Source: Pantoea sp. alder81 (GTDB taxonomy: Bacteria > Pseudomonadota > Gammaproteobacteria > Enterobacterales > Enterobacteriaceae). Taken from it: a DNA stretch of 64,000 nt. Positions within the stretch are counted from its first letter, which is position 1. The number at the start of each line of letters is the position of its first letter. The stretch is from contig NZ_JAIUDA010000003.1 of assembly GCF_020179835.1 (NCBI RefSeq), positions 62,001 through 126,000 of the forward strand. Reading direction: 5' to 3'. Of this stretch, positions 9,915-20,373 are shown piece after piece. A model generated the notes under the pieces. It was not told the origin of the DNA and ran no database searches. It saw nothing but the letters and a program-made list of their open reading frames with translations. The position numbers and the translations under genes are program-made.

Positions 9915-9991
9915 AAGCTGGATTCCGCTTTAATTAATGAGCGCTGATAGTAATGCAGCCGCCAGACAATGTTAACAGCGTGGCGACAGAC

Positions 9992-10019
9992 AAAAGAAAA
10001 AGGAGCCCGAAGGCTCCTT
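9992..10019 (-). terminator. secA terminator
   Basis: On the minus strand AAGGAGCC and GGCTCCTT (10019-10000) form an 8-bp stem with a 4-nt loop, followed by TTTTCTTTTG. It begins 5 bp after the secA stop and is a textbook intrinsic terminator. Confidence 0.88.
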
Positions 10020-10024
10020 GATAA

Positions 10025-12730
10025 TCAGGCCAGTCGGCCGTGACACTGTTTGTATTTCTTACCGGAACCGCATGGGCACAGATCGTTGCGTCCCACTTTA
10101 CGCTCGCCGCCCTGTGCAGCCAAAGCTTCAGCCGCTGCGGTTTCGTCATCAACGTGGCTCAGTTGTTGCTGCTGTGCCAGACGTTCAGCTTCTTCACGAC
10201 GTTGCTGCTCCATCGCTTCCACTTCTTCCGGCATACGCACCTGTACTTTGCTCAGGGTGCTGATCACTTCATACTTCAGCGACTCCAGCATGGCAGCGAA
10301 CATCGAGAAGGACTCGCGCTTATATTCCTGCTTCGGATCTTTCTGCGCATAACCACGCAGATGGATGCCCTGACGCAGGTAGTCCATTGCCGCCAGATGC
10401 TCTTTCCACAATGAATCCAGTGTCTGCAGCATTACGCCTTTTTCGAAGTTACGCATCATTTCAGCGCCAACCACTTCTTCTTTCGAGGCGTAGTTTTCGT
10501 GAGCACGGCTCATGATACGTTCACGCAGCGTTTCTTCATGCAGATCGGGTTCTTTATCCAGCCAGTCAGCAATCGGCAGATCCAGATCGAAATCGTTGCG
10601 CAGACGCTCTTCCAGGCCTGGAATATCCCACATTTCTTCCAGCGACTGTGGCGGAATGTAGGTATCGATGGTGGCCTTGAACACATCTTCACGGATGCTG
10701 TTGATGGTTTCAGACACATCAGACACGTCCAGCAGTTCATTACGCTGGCTGTAGATAGCACGACGCTGATCGTTCGCCACATCATCGTATTCCAGCAACT
10801 GCTTACGGATGTCGAAGTTACGGCTTTCCACTTTACGCTGTGCGTTGGCAATCGCTTTGGTGACCCACGGATGCTCAATCGCTTCGCCTGGCTTCATGCC
10901 CAGTTTACGCATCATGTTAGACACACGATCCGAGGCGAAGATACGCATCAGCGCATCTTCCATTGACAGGTAGAAGCGTGATGAACCGGCATCACCCTGA
11001 CGACCGGCACGGCCGCGCAGCTGGTTATCGATACGACGTGATTCGTGACGCTCAGTACCAATGATGTGCAGACCGCCCGATGCCAGTACCGCATCATGAC
11101 GCAGTTTCCACGCCTCTTTGATCGCCTGAATCTGCTCTTCTGAAGGTTCTTCCAGCGCCGCCACTTCGGCCTGCCAGCTACCACCCAGCACGATATCGGT
11201 ACCACGACCTGCCATGTTAGTCGCGATGGTGACGGCAGCAGGTTGACCCGCCTGAGCCACAATGTCCGCTTCGCTGGCGTGGAACTTGGCGTTCAGTACG
11301 CTGTGTTTGATACCGGCGCGCGTCAGTTCGTTGGAGACCACTTCTGATTTCTCAATCGAGATGGTACCCACCAGCACCGGTTGGCCGTTGGCGGTACAGG
11401 CACGGATGTCTTCGATGATCGCGTCGATCTTCTCTTTCTCGGTCATGTAGACCAGATCGGCCATATCTTTACGCACCATCGGACGGTTGGTTGGCACCAC
11501 GATGGTATCGAGTTTATAGATTGAGCTGAACTCAAACGCTTCGGTATCGGCTGTACCGGTCATACCGGCCAGTTTTTCGTAAATACGGAAGTAGTTCTGG
11601 AAGGTGATGGAAGCCAGCGTCTGGTTCTCGTTCTGGATTTCCACGCCTTCTTTGGCTTCAACAGCCTGATGCAAGCCATCTGACCAGCGACGCCCCTGCA
11701 TGGTACGGCCGGTGTGCTCATCGACGATGACCACTTCGCCATCTTTGACGATGTAGTCGACGTCACGGGTGAACAGCGCGTGGGCACGCAATGCGGCCGT
11801 CACGTGGTGCATCAGCATGATGTTGGTCGGTGAGTAGAGTGACTCGCCCTCATCCATAATGCCCTGGCTCACCAGCAGTTCTTCCACTTTCACCAGACCG
11901 CGCTCGCTCATGTGAGCCTGACGCGCTTTCTCATCGACCCAGAAGTCGCCTTCACCCTGGAAAGTTTCTGAATCTTCCTTCTCCTGGCGCACCAGGTGAG
12001 GAATGATTTTATTCACTTTGGTGTACAGCTCGGAGCTGTCTTCAGCAGGACCGGAGATGATTAACGGCGTACGCGCTTCATCGATCAGGATGGAGTCCAC
12101 CTCATCCACCAACGCGTAGTGCAGTTTGCGCTGTACGCGCTCTTCCGGGCTGAATGCCATGTTGTCGCGCAGGTAGTCGAAGCCGTATTCGTTGTTAGTA
12201 CCGTAGGTGATATCAGCAGCATAGGCAGCGCGTTTCGCCACCGCTGGCATGTTTGGCAGGTTGATACCGATAGACAGACCCAGGAACTCGAACAGCGCGC
12301 GGTTGTTTTCCGCATCACGCTGTGCCAGATAGTCGTTCACCGTCACCACGTGCACGCCTTTGCCGCTCAGTGCGTTCAGGTAAGCAGGCAATGTTGCCGT
12401 TAAGGTTTTACCCTCACCTGTACGCATCTCTGCGATGCAACGCTCATTCAGCACCATGCCGCCAATCAGCTGCACGTCGAAGTGGCGCATGCCAAATACA
12501 CGCTTACTCGCTTCACGCACGGTCGCAAAGGCTTCTGGGATCAGGCTTTCGAGGCTCTCCCCTTTTTTCAGGCGCTCGCGGAACAGGTCGGTTTTGGCTT
12601 TCAGTTCGTCATCCGAGAGCTTGACGAAATCCGGCTCCATCTTATTGATGACATCAACAATTTTGCGCATACGGCGCAGAGTACGATCGTTGCTGCTGCC
12701 GAATACTTTGGTTAACAATTTGATTAACAT
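10025..12730 (-). CDS. secA: SecA, preprotein translocase ATPase
   Basis: SecA is the peripheral motor that drives secretory preproteins through SecYEG. At 901 residues it has the E. coli length. Visible parts in order are the first nucleotide-binding fold with MRTGEGKTL near residue 102 and [15 protein letters not shown] near 209; the preprotein cross-linking domain; the second fold with [13 protein letters not shown] near 505 and [11 protein letters not shown]; the helical scaffold; and a C-terminal zinc tail [17 protein letters not shown] that binds SecB and phospholipid. It lies 75 nt after secM and is expected to be induced by SecM translational arrest. The start has only a weak GAG-type ribosome site, as in E. 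coli. Confidence 0.98.
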   Translation of the reverse strand: MLIKLLTKVFGSSNDRTLRRMRKIVDVINKMEPDFVKLSDDELKAKTDLFRERLKKGESLESLIPEAFATVREASKRVFGMRHFDVQLIGGMVLNERCIAEMRTGEGKTLTATLPAYLNALSGKGVHVVTVNDYLAQRDAENNRALFEFLGLSIGINLPNMPAVAKRAAYAADITYGTNNEYGFDYLRDNMAFSPEERVQRKLHYALVDEVDSILIDEARTPLIISGPAEDSSELYTKVNKIIPHLVRQEKEDSETFQGEGDFWVDEKARQAHMSERGLVKVEELLVSQGIMDEGESLYSPTNIMLMHHVTAALRAHALFTRDVDYIVKDGEVVIVDEHTGRTMQGRRWSDGLHQAVEAKEGVEIQNENQTLASITFQNYFRIYEKLAGMTGTADTEAFEFSSIYKLDTIVVPTNRPMVRKDMADLVYMTEKEKIDAIIEDIRACTANGQPVLVGTISIEKSEVVSNELTRAGIKHSVLNAKFHASEADIVAQAGQPAAVTIATNMAGRGTDIVLGGSWQAEVAALEEPSEEQIQAIKEAWKLRHDAVLASGGLHIIGTERHESRRIDNQLRGRAGRQGDAGSSRFYLSMEDALMRIFASDRVSNMMRKLGMKPGEAIEHPWVTKAIANAQRKVESRNFDIRKQLLEYDDVANDQRRAIYSQRNELLDVSDVSETINSIREDVFKATIDTYIPPQSLEEMWDIPGLEERLRNDFDLDLPIADWLDKEPDLHEETLRERIMSRAHENYASKEEVVGAEMMRNFEKGVMLQTLDSLWKEHLAAMDYLRQGIHLRGYAQKDPKQEYKRESFSMFAAMLESLKYEVISTLSKVQVRMPEEVEAMEQQRREEAERLAQQQQLSHVDDETAAAEALAAQGGERKVGRNDLCPCGSGKKYKQCHGRLA

Positions 12731-12805
12731 ATTAAATTTTTCTCAATTCAGCCGTATTCATACGGTCTGGAAAATCTAAAACAGGATGTGGAAAATCGTT
12801 AGCTG

Positions 12806-13306
12806 TTAAGCAATGGCAGGCCCGGCGCGGATGCCATGAATAGCAGCCTGCCAGTCAGCAGAAGTGTGAATTTGAGGTTCGCGATGGCGCAGCGTTTCCT
12901 GCGGCTCAAGTGCAATAGCGGGTTGTGCTGGCGAAGTCAGTAGCGCCTGCAACGAATCAATTAATGCCAGCTTTTGTGCCGCCAATGGGACAGCTTGTTC
13001 AGCTTCCGCTTCAGTTGGGGGCGTCATGCTAAAGGAAAGATGGCGAATCACAGTGCGAATAGCATGTTGATGCCAGTAGTCGACATTGAAATTAGGTCGA
13101 CGGGCACTTTCCTGCAAACGAATCAGATGGTCAAAGTGAACAGCGTTGCCGATAAACAGGCTGCTGATCGGCGAGTCAGTCGCCGTGGGTTCCGAGCTTT
13201 GTGCACAGGCAGGCAAACCCAAACTGGCCGCCACCATCCCTAACAAGAGATGAGGCCAGAAGTAGCGTCTGCCTAATTGTCGCCAGCGTGAGAAAATCCC
13301 GATCAC
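12806..13306 (-). CDS. secM: SecM, secretion monitor with variant arrest motif
   Basis: SecM is an exported regulator whose nascent chain stalls the ribosome when secretion is slow, exposing the secA ribosome site. The GTG at 13306 was chosen because it gives VIGIFSRWRQLGRRYFWPHL, matching the SecM N-terminus, and 166 residues (E. coli 170); longer in-frame starts add unconserved residues. A signal peptide with core LLLGMVAASLGLPA is followed by a likely cleavage near ACA/QSS. The arrest region ends in GIRAGP plus three residues, but Phe150 and Ile156 of the E. coli motif correspond to His and Gln here, while Trp155 is kept. It is probably degraded by periplasmic proteases. Confidence 0.93.
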   Translation of the reverse strand: MIGIFSRWRQLGRRYFWPHLLLGMVAASLGLPACAQSSEPTATDSPISSLFIGNAVHFDHLIRLQESARRPNFNVDYWHQHAIRTVIRHLSFSMTPPTEAEAEQAVPLAAQKLALIDSLQALLTSPAQPAIALEPQETLRHREPQIHTSADWQAAIHGIRAGPAIA

Positions 13307-13340
13307 AACCTGTCCACAGTTAAATAAAGTAATGAAGCCG

Positions 13341-13386
13341 TTGCGGTTATCCGCAAACCTGCTCATATGAGCGCCAGATAATAGCA
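13341..13386 (-). promoter_or_regulatory. Predicted secM-secA promoter and leader structures
   Basis: On the minus strand an extended -10 element TGCTATTAT (13386-13378) lies about 70 bp before the secM start, with no good -35. The perfect palindrome GCTCATATGAGC (13361-13372) covers the expected transcription start, and a 6-bp hairpin TTGCGG-TTAT-CCGCAA (13341-13356) lies in the leader. With the lpxC terminator upstream, this would make secM-secA an independent transcription unit. Confidence 0.5.
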
Positions 13387-13511
13387 CTTATGTGGGGTCA
13401 GGACACCAGTGATTAAAGGGCTTACGGGGGATTTCACGTTTATTTGTACAGGCTTTCGCCAGTGATGGCAGAGAATTGAGAGCGGTCTTGCAGGAATAAA
13501 AAACAGGCAAT

Positions 13512-13566
13512 AAAAAACGGCAGCTTCCACTGACCGGAGAGGGTGTCAGGGAGAGCTGCCGTTTTT
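13512..13566 (-). terminator. lpxC terminator
   Basis: AAAACGGCAGCT and AGCTGCCGTTTT form a 12-bp stem (arms 13514-13525 and 13554-13565) with an internal, partly paired loop, flanked by A and T runs. It lies 10 bp after the lpxC stop and separates lpxC from secM. Confidence 0.85.
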
Positions 13567-13575
13567 ATGACTGAC

Positions 13576-14493
13576 TTACGCCAGGACTAAATTTGGTGCT
13601 TTGAATGCCAGTGGCAGTTCAGCTTCGTCTTCGAAGGTCGCCCATTCCCAGGCTTCCTGCTTGGCCAGAACCGCTTGCAGCAATTTGTTGTTTAATGCAT
13701 GACCTGATTTGAACGCAGAAAATGCGCCAATCACGTTGTGGCCACACATGAACAGATCGCCGATCGCGTCCAGCATTTTGTGACGAACGAACTCATCTTC
13801 AAAGCGCAGACCGTCTTCGTTGAGTACACGGAAATCATCAAGACCAATCGCACAATCTAAGCTACCGCCCAGGCACAGGCCTTTAGACTGCAGATATTCG
13901 ATTTCACGCATAAAACCAAAGGTGCGCGCACGACTGATTTGGCGAACAAACGCCTCAGCCGAGAAGTTCAGCTGGTAACGCTGCGAGCTTGAGTCAATTG
14001 CCGGATGTTTGAAGTCGATAGTAAAGTCGAGTGAGAAACCATTATAAGGTTTGATCTCGGCCCACTTATCGCCATCTTCCACACGCACCGTCTGCTTAAC
14101 ACGCACGAATTTCTTCGCACTGTTCAGCTCTTCGACGCCTGCATCCATCAGCAAGTAGACAAAAGGCGCGGCACTGCCATCCATAATCGGGATTTCTGGC
14201 GCATCAACTTCAACAATAATGTTGTCAATGCCCAGGCCAGCCAATGCAGCATTCAGGTGTTCAACCGTCGAAATACGCACGCCTTCATCATTCACCAGAC
14301 AAGTACTCAGCATGGTGTCGCGCACGTATTTTGCATCAGCCGGGAAATCAACCGGTGGATTCAAGTCAGTGCGACGATAGATGACCCCGGTATTAGCCGA
14401 CGCAGGGCGTAAGGTCAGCGTGACTTTCTTGCCGGTATGTAAACCGACACCAGTCGCCTGAACAATACGTTTTAATGTCCTTTGTTTGATCAT
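13576..14493 (-). CDS. lpxC: LpxC, UDP-3-O-acyl-N-acetylglucosamine deacetylase
   Basis: LpxC is the zinc deacetylase that performs the committed step of lipid A synthesis and is an FtsH-controlled protein in E. coli. The ATG at 14493 gives MIKQRTLKR and 305 residues, the exact E. coli length; the ATG 15 nt upstream adds an unconserved extension. The zinc and active-site motifs are TVEHLNAAL (His79), HKMLDAIGD (His238, Asp242) and [15 protein letters not shown] (His265). The C-terminus ends [13 protein letters not shown], like the hydrophobic degradation tail of E. coli LpxC. It lies about 100 bp after ftsZ. Confidence 0.97.
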   Translation of the reverse strand: MIKQRTLKRIVQATGVGLHTGKKVTLTLRPASANTGVIYRRTDLNPPVDFPADAKYVRDTMLSTCLVNDEGVRISTVEHLNAALAGLGIDNIIVEVDAPEIPIMDGSAAPFVYLLMDAGVEELNSAKKFVRVKQTVRVEDGDKWAEIKPYNGFSLDFTIDFKHPAIDSSSQRYQLNFSAEAFVRQISRARTFGFMREIEYLQSKGLCLGGSLDCAIGLDDFRVLNEDGLRFEDEFVRHKMLDAIGDLFMCGHNVIGAFSAFKSGHALNNKLLQAVLAKQEAWEWATFEDEAELPLAFKAPNLVLA

Positions 14494-14594
14494 CGCATTA
14501 TCTCGCAATATTACCCATCCGACCGCCAGTATAAATTACCAGCGGGCGAATACTTTAGCACAAAGAGCGGAGAATCCCAATTCTCGGGATATTC

Positions 14595-15749
14595 TTAGTC
14601 TGCCTGTTTACGCAGGAAGGCTGGAATATCGAGATAATCTGGCTCTTTATTGGACGATGCTGGCTGGTCATTGACCACTTTCGCTGCCGGCTTCTGCTCC
14701 TGCGGCAACGGCGCCATGCCATGCTGCTGGTAGCGATGATCCATCACTGGCTGGGTGGCCGGTTTGTTGGTCACCAGGGTGATTTCTGGACGCTTGTCCA
14801 TGCCGATACCGGTTGCCACCACGGTCACACGCAGTTCGTCGTTCATCTCTGGATCCAGAGAAGTACCGATCACTACGGTCGCGTTGTCAGAGGCGAAGGC
14901 GCGGATGGTGTTACCCACGGTTTCGAACTCATCCAGACGCAGGTCGAAGCCCGCCGTGATGTTGACCAGCACGCCGCGCGCACCAGACAGGTCGATATCT
15001 TCCAGCAGTGGACTGGAAATAGCCATCTCGGCTGCTTCTTCGGCACGGTCTTCACCGCACGCTACGCCGGAACCCATCATGGCGTAACCCATTTCTGACA
15101 TCACGGTACGCACGTCCGCGAAGTCAACGTTCATCAAGCCTGGGCGAGTAATCAGCTCGGCGATACCCTGCACCGCACCTTTCAGTACGTCGTTGGCTGC
15201 ACCAAATGCATCCAGCAGAGAGATACCGCGACCCAGCACTTTTAGCAGCTTGTCGTTCGGGATAGTGATCAGTGAATCGACATGCTTAGACAGCTCAGCG
15301 ATACCCTGTTCAGCAAAAGCCATACGCTTTTTGCCTTCGAAGTTGAAGGGCTTGGTCACCACCGCAACGGTCAGGATACCCAAATCTTTTGCAACTTCAG
15401 CCACAACTGGCGCTGCACCGGTACCAGTACCGCCGCCCATGCCAGCTGCGATAAACACCATGTCTGCCCCTTCCAGCGCAGAACGCAGTGCTTCACGATC
15501 TTCCTCAGCTGAGGTACGACCCACTTCCGGGTTTGCACCCGCACCGAGACCCTTGGTGATACCGGTCCCGATCTGGATCGTCTGGCCAACCGCTGTTTTA
15601 CGCAACGCTTGCGCGTCGGTGTTTACAGCGAAGAATTCTACACCTTCGATACGCTCGCGTACCATGTGCTCTACGGCGTTGCCACCGCCACCGCCGACGC
15701 CGATGACTTTAATCACCGCGTCATTGGTTAATTCCATAGGTTCAAACAT
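14595..15749 (-). CDS. ftsZ: FtsZ, tubulin-like division GTPase
   Basis: FtsZ polymerises into the cytokinetic Z ring. The protein has 384 residues (E. coli 383). The N-terminal GTPase domain carries the tubulin signature GGGTGTG near residue 104 and NTDAQAL near 43. The catalytic T7 loop is [11 protein letters not shown] near 207. A variable linker rich in Q, P and K follows (about 320-368), then the conserved C-terminal peptide [14 protein letters not shown], which binds FtsA, ZipA, MinC and ZapD. It is the last dcw gene, preceded by a good GGAGAG site and a 72-nt gap after ftsA holding an inverted repeat. Confidence 0.98.
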   Translation of the reverse strand: MFEPMELTNDAVIKVIGVGGGGGNAVEHMVRERIEGVEFFAVNTDAQALRKTAVGQTIQIGTGITKGLGAGANPEVGRTSAEEDREALRSALEGADMVFIAAGMGGGTGTGAAPVVAEVAKDLGILTVAVVTKPFNFEGKKRMAFAEQGIAELSKHVDSLITIPNDKLLKVLGRGISLLDAFGAANDVLKGAVQGIAELITRPGLMNVDFADVRTVMSEMGYAMMGSGVACGEDRAEEAAEMAISSPLLEDIDLSGARGVLVNITAGFDLRLDEFETVGNTIRAFASDNATVVIGTSLDPEMNDELRVTVVATGIGMDKRPEITLVTNKPATQPVMDHRYQQHGMAPLPQEQKPAAKVVNDQPASSNKEPDYLDIPAFLRKQAD

Positions 15750-15778
15750 GATTTCTCTCCGTTATGTGCCTGTCGCCT

Positions 15779-15815
15779 GGAGATCATAAACATTGCCTGC
15801 ATGATCTCCTTTTTT
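15779..15815 (+). terminator. Terminator-shaped inverted repeat between ftsA and ftsZ, antisense orientation
   Basis: GGAGATCAT (15779-15787) pairs perfectly with ATGATCTCC (15801-15809) across a 13-nt loop, and on the plus strand six T residues follow. The shape is that of an intrinsic terminator for transcription running against the dcw operon. On the sense (minus) strand the same hairpin lies about 30 nt before the ftsZ start with no T run after it. Confidence 0.55.
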
Positions 15816-15821
15816 CAAAAA

Positions 15822-17078
15822 TTAAAACTCTTTCTTCAGCCAGCTATTGATACGTTTAAACCAGTTGCCCACTGAAGCACGTTTTTCCGTTTCTGCATCA
15901 CCGTTCATGTGTGACTCTTTGCCGTAGTGCAGCAGACCGACTGCAGTTGAGTAATACGGCTCCTGCGCATAATCCGTCAGGCCGGTGATGTTAAGTGGCT
16001 GACCAATACGCACCTGTGTGTGGAACACACGCTGGGCGCAAGCGGCCAAACCTTCAATCTGTGCGGCGCCACCGGTCAGCACGATACCGGCCGCCAGGTG
16101 ATGCTTCACGCCCTGCTGACGCAGTTGCTCCTGCAGTTGCAGAATCTCGTCATTCACCAGATTCAGCAGTTCGGTGTAACGCGGCTCAATCACTTCTGCC
16201 AGCGTTTGACGTTGCAGACTGCGCGGTGGACGTCCACCTACGCTTGGCACTTCGACGTTTTCGTCTTTGCCAACAATCGAACCCAGTGCACAACCATGGC
16301 GTACTTTGATTGCTTCCGCATCGGTTGGCGGGGTGCCGAAGGCATAGGCAATATCACTGGTCACCACATTCCCTGCATAAGGGATCACTTTGGTGTGACG
16401 CAGCGCGCCGCCGGTGTAAACCGCGATATCCATTGTACCGCCACCGATGTCAACAACACAGACTCCCAGCTCACGTTCATCTTCAGTCAGAACAGAAAAA
16501 CTGGATGCCAGTCCGGCAAAAATCAGTTGGTCAACTTTCAGGCCACAACGTTCAACGGCTTTAACAATATTTTTCGCCATGTCGTTGTGGCAGGTGATTA
16601 AGTGCACCTTAGCCTGCATACGCACGCCGGAAAGACCGACCGGATTCTTGATGCCTTCCTGATAATCGATGGCATATTCCTGAGGAATAACATGCAGGAT
16701 ACGATGTTCATCGCGAACGCGTACGGATTTCGCCGTATGTACCACGTTCTCTACATCATCCTGAGTCACTTCCTCTTCCGAAATCGGAACCATCCCGATT
16801 TCGTTCTGACAACTGATATGTTTGCCCGATAATGCGAGGTAAACCGACGAAATCTGGCAATCAGCCATCAGTTCAGCCTGGTCGATGGCGCGTTGAACGC
16901 ATTTCACCACTGACTCAAGGTCGTTTACGCCACCTTTATCCATACCGCGAGACGGGCAACTGCCCACCCCAATAATGTTGACCATACCATCAGGCAGAAT
17001 TTCCCCAACCAGGGCGGCAACCTTTGCGGTGCCGATTTCAAGTCCTACTACCAGTTTTCTGTCCGTTGCCTTGATCAT
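15822..17078 (-). CDS. ftsA: FtsA, actin-like division protein
   Basis: FtsA is an actin-fold ATPase that tethers FtsZ to the membrane and recruits later division proteins. It has 418 residues. The first phosphate-binding segment is [14 protein letters not shown] near residue 10, the second is [14 protein letters not shown] near 208, and the adenosine motif is [13 protein letters not shown] near 335. The C-terminal amphipathic membrane helix is [14 protein letters not shown]. Its ATG overlaps the ftsQ stop by 4 nt, so its translation is probably coupled to ftsQ. Confidence 0.97.
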   Translation of the reverse strand: MIKATDRKLVVGLEIGTAKVAALVGEILPDGMVNIIGVGSCPSRGMDKGGVNDLESVVKCVQRAIDQAELMADCQISSVYLALSGKHISCQNEIGMVPISEEEVTQDDVENVVHTAKSVRVRDEHRILHVIPQEYAIDYQEGIKNPVGLSGVRMQAKVHLITCHNDMAKNIVKAVERCGLKVDQLIFAGLASSFSVLTEDERELGVCVVDIGGGTMDIAVYTGGALRHTKVIPYAGNVVTSDIAYAFGTPPTDAEAIKVRHGCALGSIVGKDENVEVPSVGGRPPRSLQRQTLAEVIEPRYTELLNLVNDEILQLQEQLRQQGVKHHLAAGIVLTGGAAQIEGLAACAQRVFHTQVRIGQPLNITGLTDYAQEPYYSTAVGLLHYGKESHMNGDAETEKRASVGNWFKRINSWLKKEF

Positions 17079-17914
17079 TGTGGTTTAGCCTGTGCCTGGT
17101 TTTGTTGCTGATTACTGTCCTGTGGCTCCAGCGGGGCAGCTGCCCAGCCTACTGCGGCACCGGAGTCATAGCGCAAATCGACATAAGTAATGCGCTTGTT
17201 CTGACTCTGGCCCTGCTGCAGCAGCTCCGGATAGAGCTCAATAAAACGGTTCAGACGCTTCATGGTTTCGCTGCGTCCCAGTTCGATGCGCACATCGTCG
17301 CTGGTCACTAACTGCCACGAGCGCCGCGCCGTCATCGACGCGACCTTCAGGGTAAACTTGCCGGCTTTGAGCACATCACTCATGGTGTGATAGCCCGCCA
17401 ACACCTCTGTTTCACTGCCTTCCGGACCATACAACATCGGCATGGTCTCTTTACCGATGTGACTGGCCGGGACGCTGAAGGAGACGCCATCGGCGTCCAC
17501 CATGTGCGAGTCATTCCAGCGTGCTACCGGAACATACTCCACCAGGTTTATCTTCAGCTCATCAGGCCACTGCTTACGCACACTGACCTGCTTAATCCAC
17601 GGTAAACGCTCAATCTGTTGCTGAATGATGTCCACGTTCTGCGACATGAAGGTACCGGGTGCGCCAAGCGACAAAATGGCCTGGCGGATATCATCATGCG
17701 TGGTGTAGTGGGTTTCCCCGGTCACCACCAGCTTCGATAACGGCAAGCGTGACGCATCATTCATCCACTTCAACACCACCAGGCCACCTGCAGCCATGAT
17801 GCCCAACACAATCAGCAGGAACACGACGCCAAACAGTCGGGCACCGTTGCTACGCCCGGTGCGCGCACGCTCCTGGGGTTCGCGATTTCGTACACGTATC
17901 GCCGCCTGAGACAT
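17075..17914 (-). CDS. ftsQ: FtsQ, bitopic division protein
   Basis: FtsQ links early and late divisome proteins through the FtsQBL complex. It has 279 residues: a short cytoplasmic part with basic residues, one transmembrane helix ([20 protein letters not shown], about 28-47), a POTRA domain (about 57-127, starting [20 protein letters not shown]), and a beta domain ending near residue 255. The tail after that is Q and P rich, as in E. coli. It starts 1 nt after ddlB. Confidence 0.96.
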   Translation of the reverse strand: MSQAAIRVRNREPQERARTGRSNGARLFGVVFLLIVLGIMAAGGLVVLKWMNDASRLPLSKLVVTGETHYTTHDDIRQAILSLGAPGTFMSQNVDIIQQQIERLPWIKQVSVRKQWPDELKINLVEYVPVARWNDSHMVDADGVSFSVPASHIGKETMPMLYGPEGSETEVLAGYHTMSDVLKAGKFTLKVASMTARRSWQLVTSDDVRIELGRSETMKRLNRFIELYPELLQQGQSQNKRITYVDLRYDSGAAVGWAAAPLEPQDSNQQQNQAQAKPQ

Positions 17915-17915
17915 A

Positions 17916-18836
17916 TCAGTCAGCCAGCTCCAGAATACGTGCCACCAGCTGCGGGAAACTGTATCCCGCCTGCTTTGCAGCCATCGGTACTAGGCTGTGG
18001 CTGGTCATGCCCGGTGAGGTATTCACTTCCAGCAGCTGGAATTTACCCTCACCATCCGTCATCACATCGACGCGTCCCCAGCCGCTGCAACCCAGTGCAC
18101 GCCAGGCAGCCCAGACCAACGTCTTCAATTCTGCTTCCTGCTCTGCACTCAAACCGCTTGGGCAGAAGTATTCAGTATCGTCAGAAATGTATTTAGCTTC
18201 ATAGTCATAGAACTCGCTGGCGGTTTTTATTCTGATTGAAGGCAGAATTTCATCACCCAGGATGCCAACGGTATATTCCGCACCGCTCAGGAAAGCCTCA
18301 ATCAACACGTCATTGTCGTGGCGAAACGCTTCATCCAACGCTGCTGGCAATGCTTCTAACGCGTTGACACGGCTGATGCCGACACTTGAACCCTCACAGC
18401 TTGGCTTCACAAACAGCGGCAGCCCGAGCGCGTCAATGGCAGCCTGTGTTTGTGCGTCTAAACCCTGCTCCTGCTGCTGGCGTGTTAACCAGACGAATTT
18501 GCCAGATGGCAGTCCCCTGCCCTGCCACAACAATTTGCTGCGCAGTTTATCCATGGTGATCGCAGAAGCCATCACGCCGCTGCCGGTATACGGCAGCTCA
18601 AGAAACTCCAGTACCGCCTGCAGCGTGCCATCTTCACCGCCGCGACCATGCAGGGCGATAAAGGTCTTCGCGAAACCCTGAGCTTTCAGATCCAACACTG
18701 ACACATCGCGGGTATCCACGCCGTGCGCATCAATGCCCATCTCACGCAGACCTGCTAACACCGCACTGCCCGACATCAGCGACACTTCACGCTCTGCCGA
18801 GGTTCCGCCCATCAGGACGGCAACTTTCTCAGCCAT
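17916..18836 (-). CDS. ddlB: DdlB, D-alanine--D-alanine ligase
   Basis: DdlB joins two D-alanines with ATP to make the dipeptide used by MurF. The ATG at 18836 gives [20 protein letters not shown] and 306 residues, the E. coli length; an upstream start would lie inside murC. The ATP-grasp fold is complete: [17 protein letters not shown] near residue 63, GSSVGISRV near 150, and [21 protein letters not shown] near 252 with the metal-binding residues. It overlaps murC by 8 nt. Confidence 0.97.
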   Translation of the reverse strand: MAEKVAVLMGGTSAEREVSLMSGSAVLAGLREMGIDAHGVDTRDVSVLDLKAQGFAKTFIALHGRGGEDGTLQAVLEFLELPYTGSGVMASAITMDKLRSKLLWQGRGLPSGKFVWLTRQQQEQGLDAQTQAAIDALGLPLFVKPSCEGSSVGISRVNALEALPAALDEAFRHDNDVLIEAFLSGAEYTVGILGDEILPSIRIKTASEFYDYEAKYISDDTEYFCPSGLSAEQEAELKTLVWAAWRALGCSGWGRVDVMTDGEGKFQLLEVNTSPGMTSHSLVPMAAKQAGYSFPQLVARILELAD

Positions 18837-20304
18837 GACGTGCCTCCGTTGTCGCTGCTGGCTGCAACTCAAGCTCAGCCAGTTTGCGGGCAATTTTGCC
18901 GATATTGCCGGCGCCCTGAACGATCACCAGATCATCACCTGACAGCAGCGGAGCCAGCGCTTCCGGCAACGCATCGTGCTCAGAGACCAGAATCGGGTCG
19001 ACCTTGCCACGACTGCGAATCGCGCGGCACAGTGAACGGCTATCTGCGCCTGGAATCGGTGCTTCACCGGCCGGATAAACATCCAGCATCAGCAATACAT
19101 CGACCTGTGACAGCACATTCGCGAAGTCATCAAACAGGTCACGGGTACGCGTGTAACGGTGCGGCTGGAATACCATCACCAGTTTTTTCTCTGGCCAGCC
19201 GGCACGGGCAGCTTTGATCGTGACATCCACTTCCGTTGGGTGATGGCCGTAATCATCGACTAGCATCGCACTGCCTGGATTGCCATTGACCGCTGCGGTA
19301 TCAAATTCGCCCAGCACATCAAAGCGGCGTCCGGTGCCCTGGAAACTCTCCAGCGCGGCCAAAATCGCGTTATCTTCAATGCCTTCTTCAGTCGCCACCG
19401 CAACAGCAGCGGCAGCATTTAAGGCATTGTGACGACCCGGCGCGTTCAGGGTCACTTTCAGCACCGGCTTGTCCTGGCGAATCAGGGTGAAGTGCCCCTG
19501 CGCGCCACGTTGTTCATAGTTTTCGATGCGCACATCGGCGTCATCACTGAAACCATAAGTAGTGACCTGACGGCCCACCCGTGGGATCAAATCGCGAATC
19601 ACCACATCATCCACACACATCACCGCACGTCCGTAGAACGGCAGGTTATGCAGGAAGTTTATGAACGTCTGCTTCAGGTTCTCGAAATCGCCCTGATAGG
19701 TATCCATATGATCCGCTTCGATATTGGTGACTATCGCCACCATCGGCTGCAGATGCAGGAACGACGCATCACTTTCATCAGCTTCTGCAATCAGGTAACG
19801 ACTGGTGCCCAGGCGCGCATGTGTACCCGCGGCTTTCACCAGACCACCATTGACGAACGTTGGATCCAATCCACCTTCGGCATAAATACTGGTGACCATC
19901 GCCGTGGTGGTGGTTTTGCCGTGTGTTCCGGCAATCGCGATGCCATGGCGGAAGCGCATCAACTCAGCCAGCATCTCTGCACGACGGATCACCGGGATAC
20001 GCTGTTCACGTGCCGCCACCAACTCTGGGTTGTCCTGTGCCACGGCAGTCGATACCACGACCACGCTCGCATCGGTCACATTTTCCGGGCGATGGTTGAA
20101 ATAAATGGTCGCACCTAACGAGGCCAGATGCTGAGTCACCGGGTTAGGCGCCAGATCTGAACCGCTGATGTGATAACCTTCGTTCGCCAACACCTCGGCA
20201 ATACCGCCCATGCCAGCACCACCGATGCCGACAAAGTGAATGTGCCGGACGCGACGCATCTCGGGCACAATGGAACGCAGTTTTGCCAATTGTTGTGTAT
20301 TCAT
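18829..20304 (-). CDS. murC: MurC, UDP-N-acetylmuramate--L-alanine ligase
   Basis: MurC adds L-alanine to UDP-MurNAc, the first peptide-stem step. The ATG at 20304 gives [20 protein letters not shown] and 491 residues, identical in length to E. coli; an ATG 9 nt earlier is less likely. Motifs are the UDP-binding [17 protein letters not shown] near residue 22, the ATP loop [11 protein letters not shown] near 123, and the C-terminal DYGHHPTEV and FQPHRYTRT. It lies 69 nt after murG, the largest gap within the mur part of the cluster. Confidence 0.97.
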   Translation of the reverse strand: MNTQQLAKLRSIVPEMRRVRHIHFVGIGGAGMGGIAEVLANEGYHISGSDLAPNPVTQHLASLGATIYFNHRPENVTDASVVVVSTAVAQDNPELVAAREQRIPVIRRAEMLAELMRFRHGIAIAGTHGKTTTTAMVTSIYAEGGLDPTFVNGGLVKAAGTHARLGTSRYLIAEADESDASFLHLQPMVAIVTNIEADHMDTYQGDFENLKQTFINFLHNLPFYGRAVMCVDDVVIRDLIPRVGRQVTTYGFSDDADVRIENYEQRGAQGHFTLIRQDKPVLKVTLNAPGRHNALNAAAAVAVATEEGIEDNAILAALESFQGTGRRFDVLGEFDTAAVNGNPGSAMLVDDYGHHPTEVDVTIKAARAGWPEKKLVMVFQPHRYTRTRDLFDDFANVLSQVDVLLMLDVYPAGEAPIPGADSRSLCRAIRSRGKVDPILVSEHDALPEALAPLLSGDDLVIVQGAGNIGKIARKLAELELQPAATTEARHG

Positions 20305-20373
20305 CTGTCTCAATTACCTGTTGATCTCATTTGTACCTGCATTCAGGTACAGCCGGTCAAACCGACCTATTAA

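Noticed and set aside
19429-20118. A 229-codon plus-strand frame opposite murC.
   Set aside because: It is antisense to conserved murC with no supporting features.
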